From Persicaria tinctoria (taxonomy: Eukaryota; Streptophyta; Magnoliopsida; Caryophyllales; Polygonaceae): a DNA stretch of 64,000 nucleotides. The translations under genes and the position numbers were made by a program. Below, in pieces: positions 46,026 to 57,754 of the stretch (position 1 is its first letter; the number at the start of each line of letters is the position of its first letter). The stretch spans positions 46,625,814-46,689,813 of the forward strand of contig JBANSL010000003.1 in the NCBI GenBank assembly GCA_037127255.1. Direction: 5' to 3'. The notes under the pieces were generated by a model, which worked only from the letters and a program-made list of their open reading frames with translations, did no database searches and was not told the origin of the DNA.

Positions 46026-46852
46026 ATCTCCCTTTCTTGAAAAGGAGTCGTCCTCGAATCCAAGGTCGCATTTGATTCCGCAAAGGCATCCACACGAGCT
46101 CCTGGATCGAATACCACATGTCCATGGAAATCCATCTCAAGAACGATTGGTGTAGAGATTGACCACTCCTCGATGGTTATTGTCTCAGCTTCATCTACAA
46201 AATCAAGAAAAGAAACTTTATTAGTGCACAATTCATATTTCATGTCATCTTCATGATGTTCTAACTTAATATGCACTTGAGCTTGGTCATTAATCCCTAA
46301 GTTTCCATCCAAAACTAGCAAGTTTTCATCCTTTTCCAAGGCTGAATTTTCAATTAACTCAATGCTAGCAATAGTAGAAGAAGTATCATCATCAATGATC
46401 ATATTAGAAACTATGCCTTCTTTTAAGCATGTAGTTTGACATAAATCTTTTCTTTGATTATCATCACAAGGCATAGGTTGAACATTTAAATCAATCAAAG
46501 AATCATCATTCTCATATTCAATGCAAACATTATCACGATCATAGGCAAGTAAATTAAGATTTTGATCATTTTTATCAACATGCTCTTTAATTTCAGCAAT
46601 AAGAGAAGCATCTATGCTAGAAGAAACATGATTTTGAACAGCATTATTAGGAGGAATAGGATGAGTTTCTTCCCTTTTAATTGGTGGAACTTCATCTCTA
46701 GGTGGGACTCCTTGTCCAAACACCGTATTAGAGCCAAAACGCTGAAGCTCTATTGCCGTCAAGCTTTTATCTATCTTAGCTAACTTCTCCATGACGGTAT
46801 TGTACCAGTCGTTGCCCTGGTTAGTAGACATTGCAACAAAGACAAGAAACAA
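45875..46852 (-). CDS. ORF of a non-autonomous LTR element, gag-like start, unknown function
   Basis: 325 codons, uninterrupted. A likely real start is the internal MSTNQGNDWYNTVMEKLAK at residue 8, typical of a retrotransposon gag N-terminus. The middle is acidic and low-complexity (EYENDDSLIDLN, IIDDDTSST) with no zinc knuckle or protease motif. The C-terminal part (TLDSRTTPFQERE onward) is like the last residues of some Ty3-gypsy polyproteins. It reads through the polypurine tract and ends about 150 bp inside the LTR. This suggests a fusion of gag start and pol end after a large internal deletion. I recognise no catalytic residues, and expression is unknown. Confidence 0.55.
   Translation of the reverse strand: MFLVFVAMSTNQGNDWYNTVMEKLAKIDKSLTAIELQRFGSNTVFGQGVPPRDEVPPIKREETHPIPPNNAVQNHVSSSIDASLIAEIKEHVDKNDQNLNLLAYDRDNVCIEYENDDSLIDLNVQPMPCDDNQRKDLCQTTCLKEGIVSNMIIDDDTSSTIASIELIENSALEKDENLLVLDGNLGINDQAQVHIKLEHHEDDMKYELCTNKVSFLDFVDEAETITIEEWSISTPIVLEMDFHGHVVFDPGARVDAFAESNATLDSRTTPFQEREIDAGPSKTPPADAHILHEDGPMIQGREDDVILKRKKKAPPWEKVQRCKLG
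46026..46045 (-). other. Polypurine tract of the young LTR element
   Basis: On the minus strand AAGAAAGGGAGAT directly precedes the LTR start TGATGCGGG, as expected for plus-strand priming. It is also codons of the overlapping ORF. Confidence 0.75.
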
Positions 46853-47634
46853 GGAACTATGTAAACAGTTAGATAAAATATAAACAGCTCACAATGTGTT
46901 TCGCTCACACTCCCTCTCTAATTGGTATGTCACGCTTGTTGGGGCAATCCGCTTTGGGCAAATCAACAACCAAGCAAAAACTAAGCAATCAAAGTATGTA
47001 GTGACTGAAACAACGCAGAAGAGTACTCAACAAGGGCTGTAGAGCACTCGATGTAAGCAACACACTTAGATTCAAGCAAAACAGATGGGAAATTGCAATG
47101 AATCAACTCGACACAACAAAGAGATCACTCGACACTCACACAAACAACTCGATCAATACAAGAGAGAACTCGACACAAATAGAAAAGAGAGAAAAATAAA
47201 GAAAAACTTGGAAATTTACCTCTTTTGATTGAAAACCTTAAATTATGATGTTGTAGTTGCAAGGTAGGGCTTCAATTTAGAAATTTGTGGAGGTATGTGT
47301 TTGGGAATATGGGTATCGATTAGGGCTGAGAAAAGGTTCACCAATTAGTCCTTGGGAGTTTTCTTGCACTAGATCAACAACAACTAACAAACACTTCCTT
47401 CTCTCTTTTTGTTTGCAATTTTCGGATCTGTTTTTCTCTCTCTTTTTTTTTTTTTGACTTACTTTTACCCCTAGTGAATTTTATCCTCCTAGGTCCAAGT
47501 TTTAAGATAAATTTCGAAACTGATTTTTTTTTTTTTTTATACTAATGCAAGAAAGACTCTAAATATGTAATAGGACTCGAAAATTTGATGAAAGTGGTGA
47601 AAAGATAACAAAATTCAGCCCTAATGCAAAGATA

Positions 47635-47832
47635 ACGTCGAAAAGCTGTCAAATATTCTGAACGAGAGTCTAAAACGTCATTTAACCAAGCTTGCACCTT
47701 TGGACCTTCTCCCATGGTGGAGCCTTCTTCTTCCTCTTGAGGATGACATCGTCCTCCCTTCCTTGAATCATAGGTCCATCCTCATGTAAGATATGTGCGT
47801 CCGCAGGTGGTGTCTTGGATGGTCCCGCATCA
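47635..47832 (-). repeat. Truncated 5' LTR of the young element
   Basis: Only the first 198 bp of the LTR remain, starting TGATGCGGGACC at 47832. They match 46025-45828 exactly. The remaining ~970 bp are deleted, and the join is to unrelated internal DNA at 47634. Confidence 0.85.
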
Positions 47833-47837
47833 AATAG

Positions 47838-48876
47838 GCTAAAAGCATTCGACTAGGAAACTCAATAACTCCACAACCAAATGAATAGTTGCACGACTCT
47901 GTTGTAAGAGTTGCACGACTCTATTGTAAGAGTTGCACGACTCAAAATCAACCTACACAGATGGCAACTAAAAAACAGTCAGCACTTTCTGCAAATCTCA
48001 TCGTGCTCCTAACGAGACACAATGCGGCAGCAAATAGTGTAAGAACCTTGGAAGACAAATCAAGGAGCTAGGCAGTTCCAACCAAAAACAGCCTACGCAG
48101 TCATGTGATCGCACAAGAGACTCAAAGGCTCCCTGATTAAGCAATGAACATGGAATATGAGTTGTCAATGGTCTAAGCTGTATGTACCATCAACAATGCT
48201 AGTAAGCCTTTCTCAACACTAATTTTATGCGCGCATTTATAGTTTCCACGTTCCATGATACTAAAAATCAAATTGGAATCATATCAAAAGAGCAAAATTT
48301 CTCCTTTTCTATCAGTCTTAAGAGCAAATTCATGACAGACAACAACAAATTTGTGCTAATGTGAGGCGTAGAAACCAGATATAGTAAGGGGAAAAAACGT
48401 AGAAATGAGAATTATGCATAGAGTCTCAATAGACTTATCTTAGGGTTCTTCAGTTCCGCCTTGAGGACAGATATGATCTTGATTCTCCTCCTACCCACTG
48501 ATGCGAAGAACGATTCCTTCTTTTCCTACAGTATTGCGCACAAAGAAACATAAAAATGATTGAAAAGACAAATCGACAAAAATGAGCAGGGGGGAAGAGC
48601 CACAAGGAAAACTAGTGAGTAAGCATGAGGACAGGAAATCTAACCTTTATGATGAGAGGCTAACCAAATATCCGCGGATAGAAAATGCTGACAGTGTTGC
48701 CACCTGCCATGCACAGTCACTTCCAGTAAACCTAGCAGAGTTATACAAAAGCAGCATTGAATTATAAAAGATACTTTAGTTCCTAAAGGGGCATGGTTAA
48801 TAGCTTATGTTTCTGAGCTCAAAATAACAATGTCCACATAAATGACAGAGGCTAAATAGCTGATGCAGTTACATAA
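47838..48876. other. No supportable gene
   Basis: It begins with the last bases of the split SINE. A short triplication of GTTGCACGACTC lies at about 47890-47943. Some sequence near 48430-48770 may be decayed intron or exon of the chloride-channel fragment to the right, but no CLC motif can be read there. Confidence 0.4.
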
Positions 48877-49448
48877 TTGTCCAAGTAGAGAAGCTATACA
48901 AGCACCAGTGTGAACAAGGGGACCTTCTTTTCCAAGGGCCAAACCACCTCCAACTGAACCAATGGTGCCAAAGATCTTCAAAAACAGAAGGAAAATAAAG
49001 GTAAGAAAGAAAGAAAAGTTTGTAAATTATTAATATTGATATATGATCATAAATTGAAATAAGTTGTGGTTACCTTTCCAATTAAAGTTCTTAAGAGAAA
49101 AATTCCATGGATATCAGTACCCCAAAAAATTATAAAGATCATGTCAACTAAATCACATTTCAGAAAAGAAAACAGAAAAGGAAAAAAGTGAGTGGTGATC
49201 ATAAGCAAGAAAGGTGGAGAGATTACCATTGAGATAACCTTTAATCTCTGGAATACCAGATCCATCTGCAGCTGGAGCAAATTGTGTAATTATATAGACA
49301 GAGGAAAATACTAGAGCCAAGTTGATTAACACATATACTATAAATCCTGCAAAATAGGATTTCTGTATTATTGCAAATGTCAGGGAGTATTTCCATCCAG
49401 TAAAGTTCTCCACAGAGATATTTATAAAAACAGCAGAAAATCCAGTGC
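48877..49448 (-). pseudogene. Chloride channel (CLC) gene fragment, three exons
   Basis: Minus-strand exons are 49448-49227, 49120-49074 and 48975-48877, and they join in frame. Exon one holds NFTGWKYSLTFAIIQKSYFAGF and the selectivity-filter motif GSGIPEIKGYLNG. Exon two has TDIHGIFLLRTLIGK. Exon three has GSVGGGLALGKEGPLVHTGA (which contains the conserved gating glutamate) and ends LLGQ. Plant CLCs are endomembrane anion channels or anion/proton exchangers. Here the acceptor of exon two reads GG instead of AG, the donor after exon three is lost (CAATTATG), and the other CLC exons are missing. It is a dead partial copy. Confidence 0.85.
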
Positions 49449-50219
49449 CTGGACAAACACAAGATACAAGTCTGTGAGTATTTGATAGATGAGTCAAGAA
49501 AATGAGAAAAGAAAAACTAGTTCACCACAAGAAATATTGCTAAATTGTACATAAAGGGAAAGATTGCTAAACTAGTTGCAAAACTCCATCTCAGAGTTGC
49601 ATAAATCCATCTCAGAGTTGCACAACAATCAACTTCCGTACCTCAAGGTGCAGTATATAGCAAAAGAACACAACAATCAACTCCAAGAAGAAGCTAAACA
49701 TAATATAAGCAACAGATTTGAAGAAACCAACGAAAAAGGGATAAGTCGATCTTACAAGACATTCCAAGCCTAAAACAAATAGAAAATAGGCTATGGTAAG
49801 AATTTCTACAAAAGTCATTCCATAAATGAATTTTCAGTAACAAAAAGCACAAAGAACTGACCAAGTAACATCCTAATTTTCCAAATTCCTCATTTCAAAT
49901 CGATGCTCGAGAAAACCTTAATGATATTAGCCTTCTAATCTCTTCAAACCTTCATCTAATCCCATCCTAATCAACTTAGCAAAATGACAGCTACATTCCA
50001 ATGAAATCCTCTAGTTCTATCCTTCCTGATGTGAAATGAAGCAAAAGAACAACTCAAGGTTGATTGATTTAGGAATTGAGAGCTTGATTGATAATTATGG
50101 TATCTGGTTAAATTCAAGAATAACTCAAGGTTGCAAGAATGAGCTAAACCTGCTCTCAAGCTCAGGCATGGCCAAACCGATCCCTGATAATGGCGATAGC
50201 ACTGGAAAGACGCCTCTCT
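49449..50219. other. Non-coding stretch after the CLC fragment
   Basis: AT-rich DNA with a short direct repeat (CCATCTCAGAGTTGCA, twice near 49587-49622). No exon of the upstream part of a CLC gene was recognised. Confidence 0.45.
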
Positions 50220-50935
50220 AGTTCATGGTTCTTGACCTCCTTCTTCCATAGGCCAAGCGAGCAGGGAAGGACGACGAAGGCAGATCGATCGAATTCGCAC
50301 ATCGGTGTTCCGGAGCAAAACGTTGCCATCTTCATCGGTGTTCCGGAGCTCGAGCAAGGAGGTCGTCTCGGATGAAGAATGAAGATCCATCCTCTAATCA
50401 CGCTATTGGATGAAAAAGCATGTGAATCCGAGATCTGGAAACGGAGCCCTGGCCAAGATCCGAGATCCACCGAGGAGCCCTGGCCGGCGTAGGTGTAGGG
50501 AGATCCACGGATCTAGAAACGAAGGAGGAGGAGTGACCTCGGGAGAGGAAGGAGGGTGGCGGGCGGATCCGAGATCCACCGAGGAGTCCTGGTCGGCGCG
50601 GGGGACGGAGAAGGAGATCCACAAGCTCTAGGTCGCCTGTCTTCACCGCATTGCATCCCTCATCTTCACCGCCTCCCCACAGATGTGGCTCCTCCGTCTG
50701 CAGCAGCAACATCTCCGGCGAGAGCGCGGTGGTGGATCTGGTGGCCGGGAGGAAGAGCGATCTGAGGAGTGATATGAGCGGAGGAGGAAGGAAGATGATC
50801 GATGATGAACAAGAGAGAGAGGAATCACGCACCAAAAGCCAGGGTTTAGGTTATTCATTTGGGACAGTTTGCTAATTTGTCCAAAATGATGGACAATTCA
50901 CCAATTTGTCCAAAAAAATTGCATGTTTGGCAAAA
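50220..50935. other. GC-rich gene-like stretch, no recognisable product
   Basis: Higher GC than its surroundings, with overlapping frames on both strands but no domain. A direct repeat, GATCCGAGATCCACCGAGGA, occurs at 50457 and 50566 (109 bp apart), so part of it is a tandem duplication. It ends at 50877-50930 with text inverse to 40905-40956 (GGACAAATTGGTGAA). It could be captured promoter or coding DNA of a larger transposon. Confidence 0.4.
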
Positions 50936-51224
50936 AATTTCTTAATTTAATTTGGGATGCATTAGTGGTTTGTTTTGTTGCCTTTTGTGTTACCCTTTTG
51001 ATATGCAGTGCCGCATCGCTGGTTATAGGACACCAAAATATTAGTGGAAAAGCGATCCAAACTCGTTAAATCCATCAGGGGATTAACAGCATTCTAAATT
51101 ACAACAATCTAGGACACCAAAAAAAACAAAACTATATCAGAGACGGAGCTCAGGCATCAGAGAGCCCGTGGGGCTGGCATGCTGAATCTTCCTTCGGAAT
51201 ACACAAACGGTTGCGATCTCTGCG

Positions 51225-53724
51225 TTACTGAGAGGATGTGGCGTTGCTTCCACCAGCCACCCAGTATTGTTTAACTGCAATGAGCATCTTCTCAGAGACA
51301 AGGGGTCCATCCTCATGATCCATCATCCTTGAATCCCATCTCATACCGGAGATTATCTTCTTGATCTTGACTAACACATCAACTTCATCGCGGAATATGA
51401 CTGCACCTTCAGGACGGAGTATCCGGTCCATCTCCAATAGGATGTCATCGTAATTGCACCTACAGTTCAAATATGTGCGTCGTGTCAATTAGTAGATCAA
51501 GCAGAATAAGGATACAATGCATTCATTCCATTTAGGAACATGAAGCCCAACATGAAACGCAAGGTTCGCAGACAAGTTATAGAGGAGATTGTTTTAGCAG
51601 GAAATTACCTGTCCTTGTACAAACTGAAAACACCATTGGCATGGATAAGGTCGTACGTTCTTGGGTATGTTGAAAATGCCTCACACCTGGAACAAGAAGG
51701 TTAATGATTCAAATGCCACATGTATGCTGCATCAGCCTATCAGGACATGATAGTAGTAATAACTTGAAAAAGGCGTACCAGTCATGGTAGATGCCAATAA
51801 GCCCTCGCTCGTATATGATTCCCAGAGTATTGTTCTCAGCAATTGTCGGCACAACATTCATAACCCACAGTTTTGGGGAGTCAATGGCTGCAGCGAAACC
51901 ACCTAACCCAGCATTCATATCCATTATGTTGCGATACCTTCCTGTGTCAATGAGTTTATTGATTTTTTTGTAAGCCTTAACATGTTTCTTCCACAGGCTA
52001 TTGTCCTTTAAGTATACATCAGTCGACACCCCAGGAACAGAACCACTAGAAACCCGAGGAGGGACAGCATAGAGCCTTTCAGGGAATGGCTTAAGTTGTC
52101 CGCTGGCAGTGTCATCCGGATAAGGGGTGATGCATGACTCCAATTTCTTGTACCTAAAAGTATCAAAGAAACACAAGATCAGAAATAAGCACCACAGATT
52201 CTGCTAACATAATAAAAACAAAAAACAAATTGTCATTAGCTAAATTGATTGCCATGAACTCCAAAATAACAAGTGAAAATTTGGATGAATGAATAATGCA
52301 CCATCCTAAACAGTGAATCATACCAAACATCATCAGCAATCTCCTTTTTACATAACTTAGCACCAGAATCATCTCCTCTGTGCTGGCACGAATCTGCATT
52401 AGCACTTTTCTGCCAAACGGCAGTCTCGCCAATCTCTCCCTTCTTTTCCCAACAAAGAAGTTTAGCAATCTCCTCAATCTTATCCTGTTCAGACTGCAAG
52501 TCCTCTTTGGTGCGCTGCCACCCTTTGAAGTTATTCTTCCAGTTAATAGGAGGACCCGAAAGCACCCAGTAGCCACCAGGTCTAAGAACACGGTCAACTT
52601 CCATCAGATACATTCCACCTGCAGAAAGACAGGACTAAAAGGGTTAACATTTGGTCACAAAGTAAATACATCTAGTGATAATACATAAAGCTAACAGTTG
52701 TATACAAGTTTATAGAAAGCATCTAAAGTTGAGACTAAAAAAGTTTCTTAGTCTAAGCTCACCATTCACCCCCCAAGGAATTAAGCAACGAGAGCAATGA
52801 GCCATGTCAAAGGACCGTGATGGATATGGCAACTTAATGGTTCCAAAAACACCAATGACTGCAGGAACGCCCCTTTCAAGAGCAAACTGGACTTGTGCTT
52901 CATGTGAATCTCTAGGTGCAAATGACATTGCTATGACATTTCTCTTCCACAGATATGCACCCCAACTTGCAACCTGAAAAGAATCGAGAATAGTTATCAC
53001 CAACAAGGCATATAAAGCAAACATCTTCAAGCTTCAAACTTAGAGCAAGAAATTAATATGCAATGCGACCACCACATACCCCACACCCAGTGTCCAAAGC
53101 AGTTCTGACCGTACCATTCTGAATTGGTACCAGAGAAGCAAGTTGATCAATGTACTTATCTGCTCCTTGAGGAAACTGTGTTCCTCCACCAGGAAACCTA
53201 AAAACATCTCCCTCATACTGAACCCAGTTCTGAATAGCCTTCTCCACCGTCAAGCTCTTATAAGGAGCATTTGCAAACGGCACATAGTCACGGCTCTTAG
53301 GCCACGGAAACGGTGTCACGTATCCCTTGGGCGCCGGGATGAGGCAATGTAGCTTCTCATCTTCAGAAGGGCAGTGCCTCTCTCTGTAAAACATGTTGTC
53401 TCTTGGGAACATCATCGCCCGCCTCTGATCTTGGCATGGCGTGTAGTCAGCGTACCGAGACTTGCAGGGTTCAAAGACCTTCAATTTAGAATCAGAGCCA
53501 CCAACAGACACTACACCGCCATGATGTGTCTCAAAATTGAGATTCTTAAGGACTGCGCAATCAGCTCCGCTTTTGGTAATCTCAATGGCTATGCTGTCAC
53601 CCTTTCCAAAACCACTCCTTTGCCATGCCCCCAATAAATAGAAGAAGCAACACAAACCAACAACAATAAAAATCGATATAGAACTCCGAGTCCTGCCATC
53701 ACCTACAGCTTTATTAGCCATCAT
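51225..53724 (-). CDS. PMT2: PMT-type putative SAM-dependent methyltransferase
   Basis: Six minus-strand exons: 53724-53080, 52973-52763, 52618-52324, 52153-51779, 51686-51609 and 51459-51225. All introns have GT/AG ends, and the frame closes at 612 residues, the usual size for this plant family (DUF248). Residues 16-34 form a signal-anchor helix ([19 protein letters not shown]), so it is a type II Golgi-type membrane protein. Motifs: [31 protein letters not shown]-binding [14 protein letters not shown] at about 210, [13 protein letters not shown], then [12 protein letters not shown] and the C-terminal [13 protein letters not shown]. The family is thought to methylate cell-wall polysaccharides, but substrates are mostly unproven. 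It is closest by eye to Arabidopsis PMT2; a nearby paralogue is possible. Confidence 0.93.
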
Positions 53725-54593
53725 CCACTGAAATCAGTACCCACCTACAAAATTTACAAATCAGAAAGTGTTAATACAGCCAGCAACACTATATTTTTGG
53801 GGGTAAATACACTAGGTGAGTGCCCTCACAAGCTACAAATCTAATTAGATACAAGCATACACCTCAATCATAGTAAAACCCCACACTTCAGCTAGAGAAA
53901 ATTGTAATCAATGTCAAGATCCACAAGGAAATTAACTACAAAAGGAAGATCGAAGTAGATCAAGACAGAAACTATACCCGGGTGGGGGGGTTAGAAGATG
54001 ACTGATAACTAAGCACCCTATTGATTTGATTTGATATGGTAAACACGAGTTTTAGGCTTTTAGCTGAGTTAAAGGTAGATCAAGCTAAATAGCAATCCAA
54101 ATAAGCAAATCTTAACAAAAGTACGAGACATCTACTAAGGGCAGCACAATCAGCTAAAAGTAAGCCCTTTTTCCACTTCCCGAACAAGAAAAGAAACAGT
54201 TGGGCCAATCAACCGTGAAAAATGGCAGAGATCATAAAAGGAAACAGAAGTGAGGACCAAATAAACAAAGAATGATGAAGAACACTGAACAATGACTGTG
54301 TATATGGGCAACGAAATGATGAATCTATCAGAGTTAGTAAGAAAGATGGGATTTTTAGACATACCGAAGCACAAGCTATGACGAAGCGTGCGGAACAGCC
54401 CAAACCTGAGCGAGTTACCGAGTCAGGACTCGGTGGAAATGGAGGGATCTGAGTTAGCGGGATGGGCTATGCTTTATGCCAGCTTCTGCAAGATAGGGAA
54501 GTTGAGCGAGATCTTTTATGGCCAAGATAGAGAGGGTTTTTGGTTTCTGATCCACCGACGAGTGGAGTGAACCCAAAAAAAAAAGAAAAAAGA
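53725..54593 (-). other. Methyltransferase 5' region
   Basis: A likely splice acceptor (TTTTGTAG) lies about 20 bp upstream of the start codon, so an intron probably splits the 5' UTR, with first-exon sequence perhaps near 54370-54500. This is inferred from sequence only. No ORF is supported here. The poly-A/T run at 54573-54602 borders the next element. Confidence 0.5.
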
Positions 54594-54602
54594 TTTTTTT
54601 TT

Positions 54603-55593
54603 GCGAAATTTCGTTTGGTGCCCCCGAGTTTATGTCGATTCCGGTTGGTGTCCCATACTTTTTTTTGGTCCGGATTGTACCCTGAGTTTTGTCAAAAGTT
54701 CGGCTCATGCTCAAAACTCATATTTTATCCCTTTAAATGAATAAAACCACCCTTTATTTTTTCTTTTTTCATAAAAAATCCTCGTTTCTTTTAACATCGA
54801 ACAAAACTACATATTATTTGACTAAATTCAATAAAAAAAAGTGACAAACCACTTTTATTTCTAAAATTATACAAAATCACATATTATTTTTAAAAAAAAA
54901 TTATTGTAAAATCACCCTTGTTTCTAACTTTTTTTAATCCAATCGAATAATTGAAGACACCTAAAATTAAAACTCTTTTTATATAAATATTGGTCATAGC
55001 ATACAATATTTTTATTTATTTATTTGGATCAGAGTAAAGAATACAGTATACGTATTGTTCTCATAAATCAGATATTTATTATACATTCATAAATTAGAAG
55101 TCATGTTCCTTAGATTAGTTTTCCGGCCACCTGCATAATATTTCATCCTTCCAACTTGTGCTACATAAGAGACAGTATGAATTGAATTGTTTTATTGGAA
55201 ATCTGCACGTAATCTATATCTAAATTATATATATGTCAAATAATTAGAAACAAGGGTGCTTTTACGATAAATTTTTTTGAAAATATTATGTGATTTTGTA
55301 CAAATTTAAAAATAAAGGTGAGTTTGCCACTTTTATATTGAATTTAGTAAAATAATATGTAGTTTTGTTCAATGTTAAAAGAAAATGGGCTTTTTTATGA
55401 AAAAGGAAAAAATAAAGGGTGGTTTTATTAATTAAAAGAGAGAAAATATGAGTTTTGGACATGAGCCGAACTTTTGACAAAACTCAGGGGTACCAACCGG
55501 ACAAAAAAAAGTGTGGGAACCAACCGGACAAAAAAAAGTGTGGGACACCAACCGGAATTGACATAAACTCAGGGGCACCAAACGGAATTTCCC
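54603..55593. mobile_element. Fold-back MULE-like element (991 bp), 9 bp TSD
   Basis: Long inverted arms of about 330 bp (54603-54945 and 55240-55593) share GTTTGGTGCCCC, GAGTTTATGTC and TTTTGTCAAAAGTTCGGCTC. The right end, read inward, starts GGGAAATTCCG. A T9 run flanks each side (54594-54602 and 55594-55602), matching the 9 bp duplication of Mutator-like elements, though a T run is weak evidence. The AT-rich centre has no transposase. It lies about 870 bp upstream of the methyltransferase start. Confidence 0.7.
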
Positions 55594-55602
55594 TTTTTTT
55601 TT

Positions 55603-56012
55603 CATAAGGGCTTTTGGCAAGATGTCGGAATGACTATTAACAAGATAATTTCAGCTAAATTGCCACATGTCCTTTTCATTTTTTCCGAACACATTGCAAA
55701 AAGGCCCAAAACTCTGTTTTCCCGAATCGAAACCTAAATGTGTCGAACGAATTGTTTTGATCGGAAACAACCTAAAATCGATGAAATTAATCAAAATATC
55801 ACTTGATCGACACACGAATGGGTCTATCGCTCGCTTTACATGATTATCGAATTGCGATTTTTGGTCTTCGTTCGAAAAAACAGTCGAAGGAAGGAGCTCG
55901 ACAGATACGAACGAGGTTCATGATTAAGCTCAGCGGGTTTAGACGAGGTGAATAAGTAACCTCGGCGCATAAAAACGAGGTTATGACGGAGCCTCGTCCA
56001 GGTTTTGCGAGG
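55603..56012. other. Probable outer part of the second fold-back arm
   Basis: No gene. AACCTCGGC and AAAACGAGGTT words near 55910-56010 continue the style of the arm at 56013. The matching outer right arm would lie beyond the E2 insertion, outside the window. Confidence 0.4.
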
Positions 56013-57754
56013 TATATAATGACCCTTTTGAAGATCTTGTCTGAAGCCCCATTGACATAAGCCGAGCTCAGTAAATAACCTCGGCTTCTGTTGTTGAGGT
56101 TAAGGAAGAAGCTCAGCTTCTATTGTTGAGCTTAATGAGGAAGCTCGGCTTCTGTTGGTTAGCTTAATGAGGAGCTCAACTTCATTGACACGTAATGCAT
56201 AAATTCGTTAAATTTGTGTAGAGGTATGTGTGATGGATCTTGTTATAATGCAAACTCATATGCTTCTAAGAATGAGACAGACTAAATGACTAAATCAGTT
56301 TAGAAAATGTTGGTTTCCCCACTTCTGATTGCCACTCTTAATGACTAAATCAATATCATAACTTTATCCAAATAGTAAATTAGTTGTTCTTAAGCAGACA
56401 TTAAACAAATTAATGCATATTTTAAGGTTTTATCTTACAATAATTGTTTCAAGTGGCCACTTCCCACCTATTTTTGTATATTTTATTGAGATTATTTATG
56501 ATGAACTTTAACCGCTAAATTGTTATAAAATGTATAGTTTTTCGTGCTTCATACTAATATTTATATTTAACACCACAAACATTATACAATTAACCTTTTT
56601 TTTGCTTCTATTGATTTTGAAATTTAATTTATTGTCATTGTAATAACGAAAAATGATGTTTATTCAAATTAATATGATATATTATGATTTCTAATATGAT
56701 ACTACGTATATAAATTATAAAAGAGGATGTCGTTTTGCCCAATAAATTAAGTGCATTAACGAAATATATCCTTAACAATTAGGAAAACTTTTAGATTAAA
56801 AATAATAACAGTAAATCTATTTAGATTAAACATTTTAAAATTAATATTTTATATCATAATAATCATTTTATTTTTATTAGAAATCATAATAATCATATAA
56901 ATTGGCATAAACATCAATTTTTTTAATTAAAAAATCAATATATTAAATTGTAAGAATGAACTTACTAAAGAGATTTTTTTGCCCAATAAATTCATTCACT
57001 AAATGCTTTCTCGTCAGTTAGAAATATCCTCTTTAGATTAAAATTATTCATTTATTTAATTTAATCATTTTAAAATTAATATTAGAAATCATAATATATC
57101 ATATTAATTTGAATAAACATCATTTTTCATTATTACAATGACAATAAATTAAATTTCAGAATCAATAGAAGCAAGAAAAAGGTTAATTGTATAATGTTTG
57201 TGGTGTTAAATATAAATATTAGTATGAAGCACGAAAAACTATACATTTGATAACTATTTAGCGGTTAAAGTTCATCATAAATAATCTTTTATATTTATAC
57301 AAAAATAGGTGGGAAGTGGTCACTTGAAACAATTACTGTAAGATAAAACATTAAAATATGCATTAATTTGTTTAATGTCTGTTTAAGAACAACTAATTTA
57401 CTATTTGGATAAAGTTATGATATTGATTTAGTCATTGAGAGTTGCAATCAGAAGTGGGGAAAACAACATTTTCTAAACTGATTTAGTCATTTAGTCCGTC
57501 TCATTCTTAGAAGCATATGAGTTTGCATTATAACAAGATCCATCACACATACCTCCACATAATTTAATGAATTTATGCATTACGTGTCAATGAAGTCGAG
57601 GTCCCTCAACAACAGAAGTCGAGCTTCCTCATTAAGCTCAACAACAGAAGCCGAGCTTCTTTCTTAACCTCAACAACAGTAACCGAGGTTATTTAGTGAG
57701 CTCGACTTATGTCAATGGGGCTTTAGACAAGATCTTCAAAAGGGTCATTATATA
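56013..57754. mobile_element. Large fold-back element (about 680-bp arms), cut by E2
   Basis: The left arm (56013-56704) and right arm (57076-57754) are near-exact inverse copies. They begin TATATAATGACCC and include GAAGATCTTGTCT, GACACGTAATGCATAAATTC and GGATCTTGTTATAATGC. The AT-rich centre is unique. The left arm probably extends further left; its partner is missing because the E2 LTR starts at 57755, immediately after the right arm's TATATA. No ORF is present. The superfamily is uncertain. Confidence 0.8.
56077..56172. repeat. Three 32-bp tandem repeats in the fold-back arm
   Basis: Units start at 56077, 56109 and 56141 (AACCTCGGCTTCTG, AAGCTCAGCTTCTA, AAGCTCGGCTTCTG). They recur inverted in the right arm around 57600-57700. 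Tandem repeats near the ends are common in fold-back elements and may bind transposase. Confidence 0.8.

Larger units (their letters stand above)
44855..47832 (-). mobile_element. Young non-autonomous LTR retrotransposon, 5 bp TSD AATAG
   Basis: The minus-strand order is a truncated 5' LTR (47832-47635), internal DNA with one ORF, a polypurine tract (about 46045-46026) and a full 3' LTR (46025-44855, 1171 bp). LTR ends are TGATGCGGG...CCCGTATCA. AATAG flanks it (44850-44854 and 47833-47837). The 198 bp shared by both LTRs are identical base for base as I read them. The rest of the 5' LTR and the PBS are missing, so the element cannot move. Protease, RT and integrase are absent. Confidence 0.85.

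Noticed and set aside
50398..50835. Arg/Pro/Ser-rich ORFs on both strands
   Set aside because: They arise from a GC-rich tandem-duplicated segment and match no known family.
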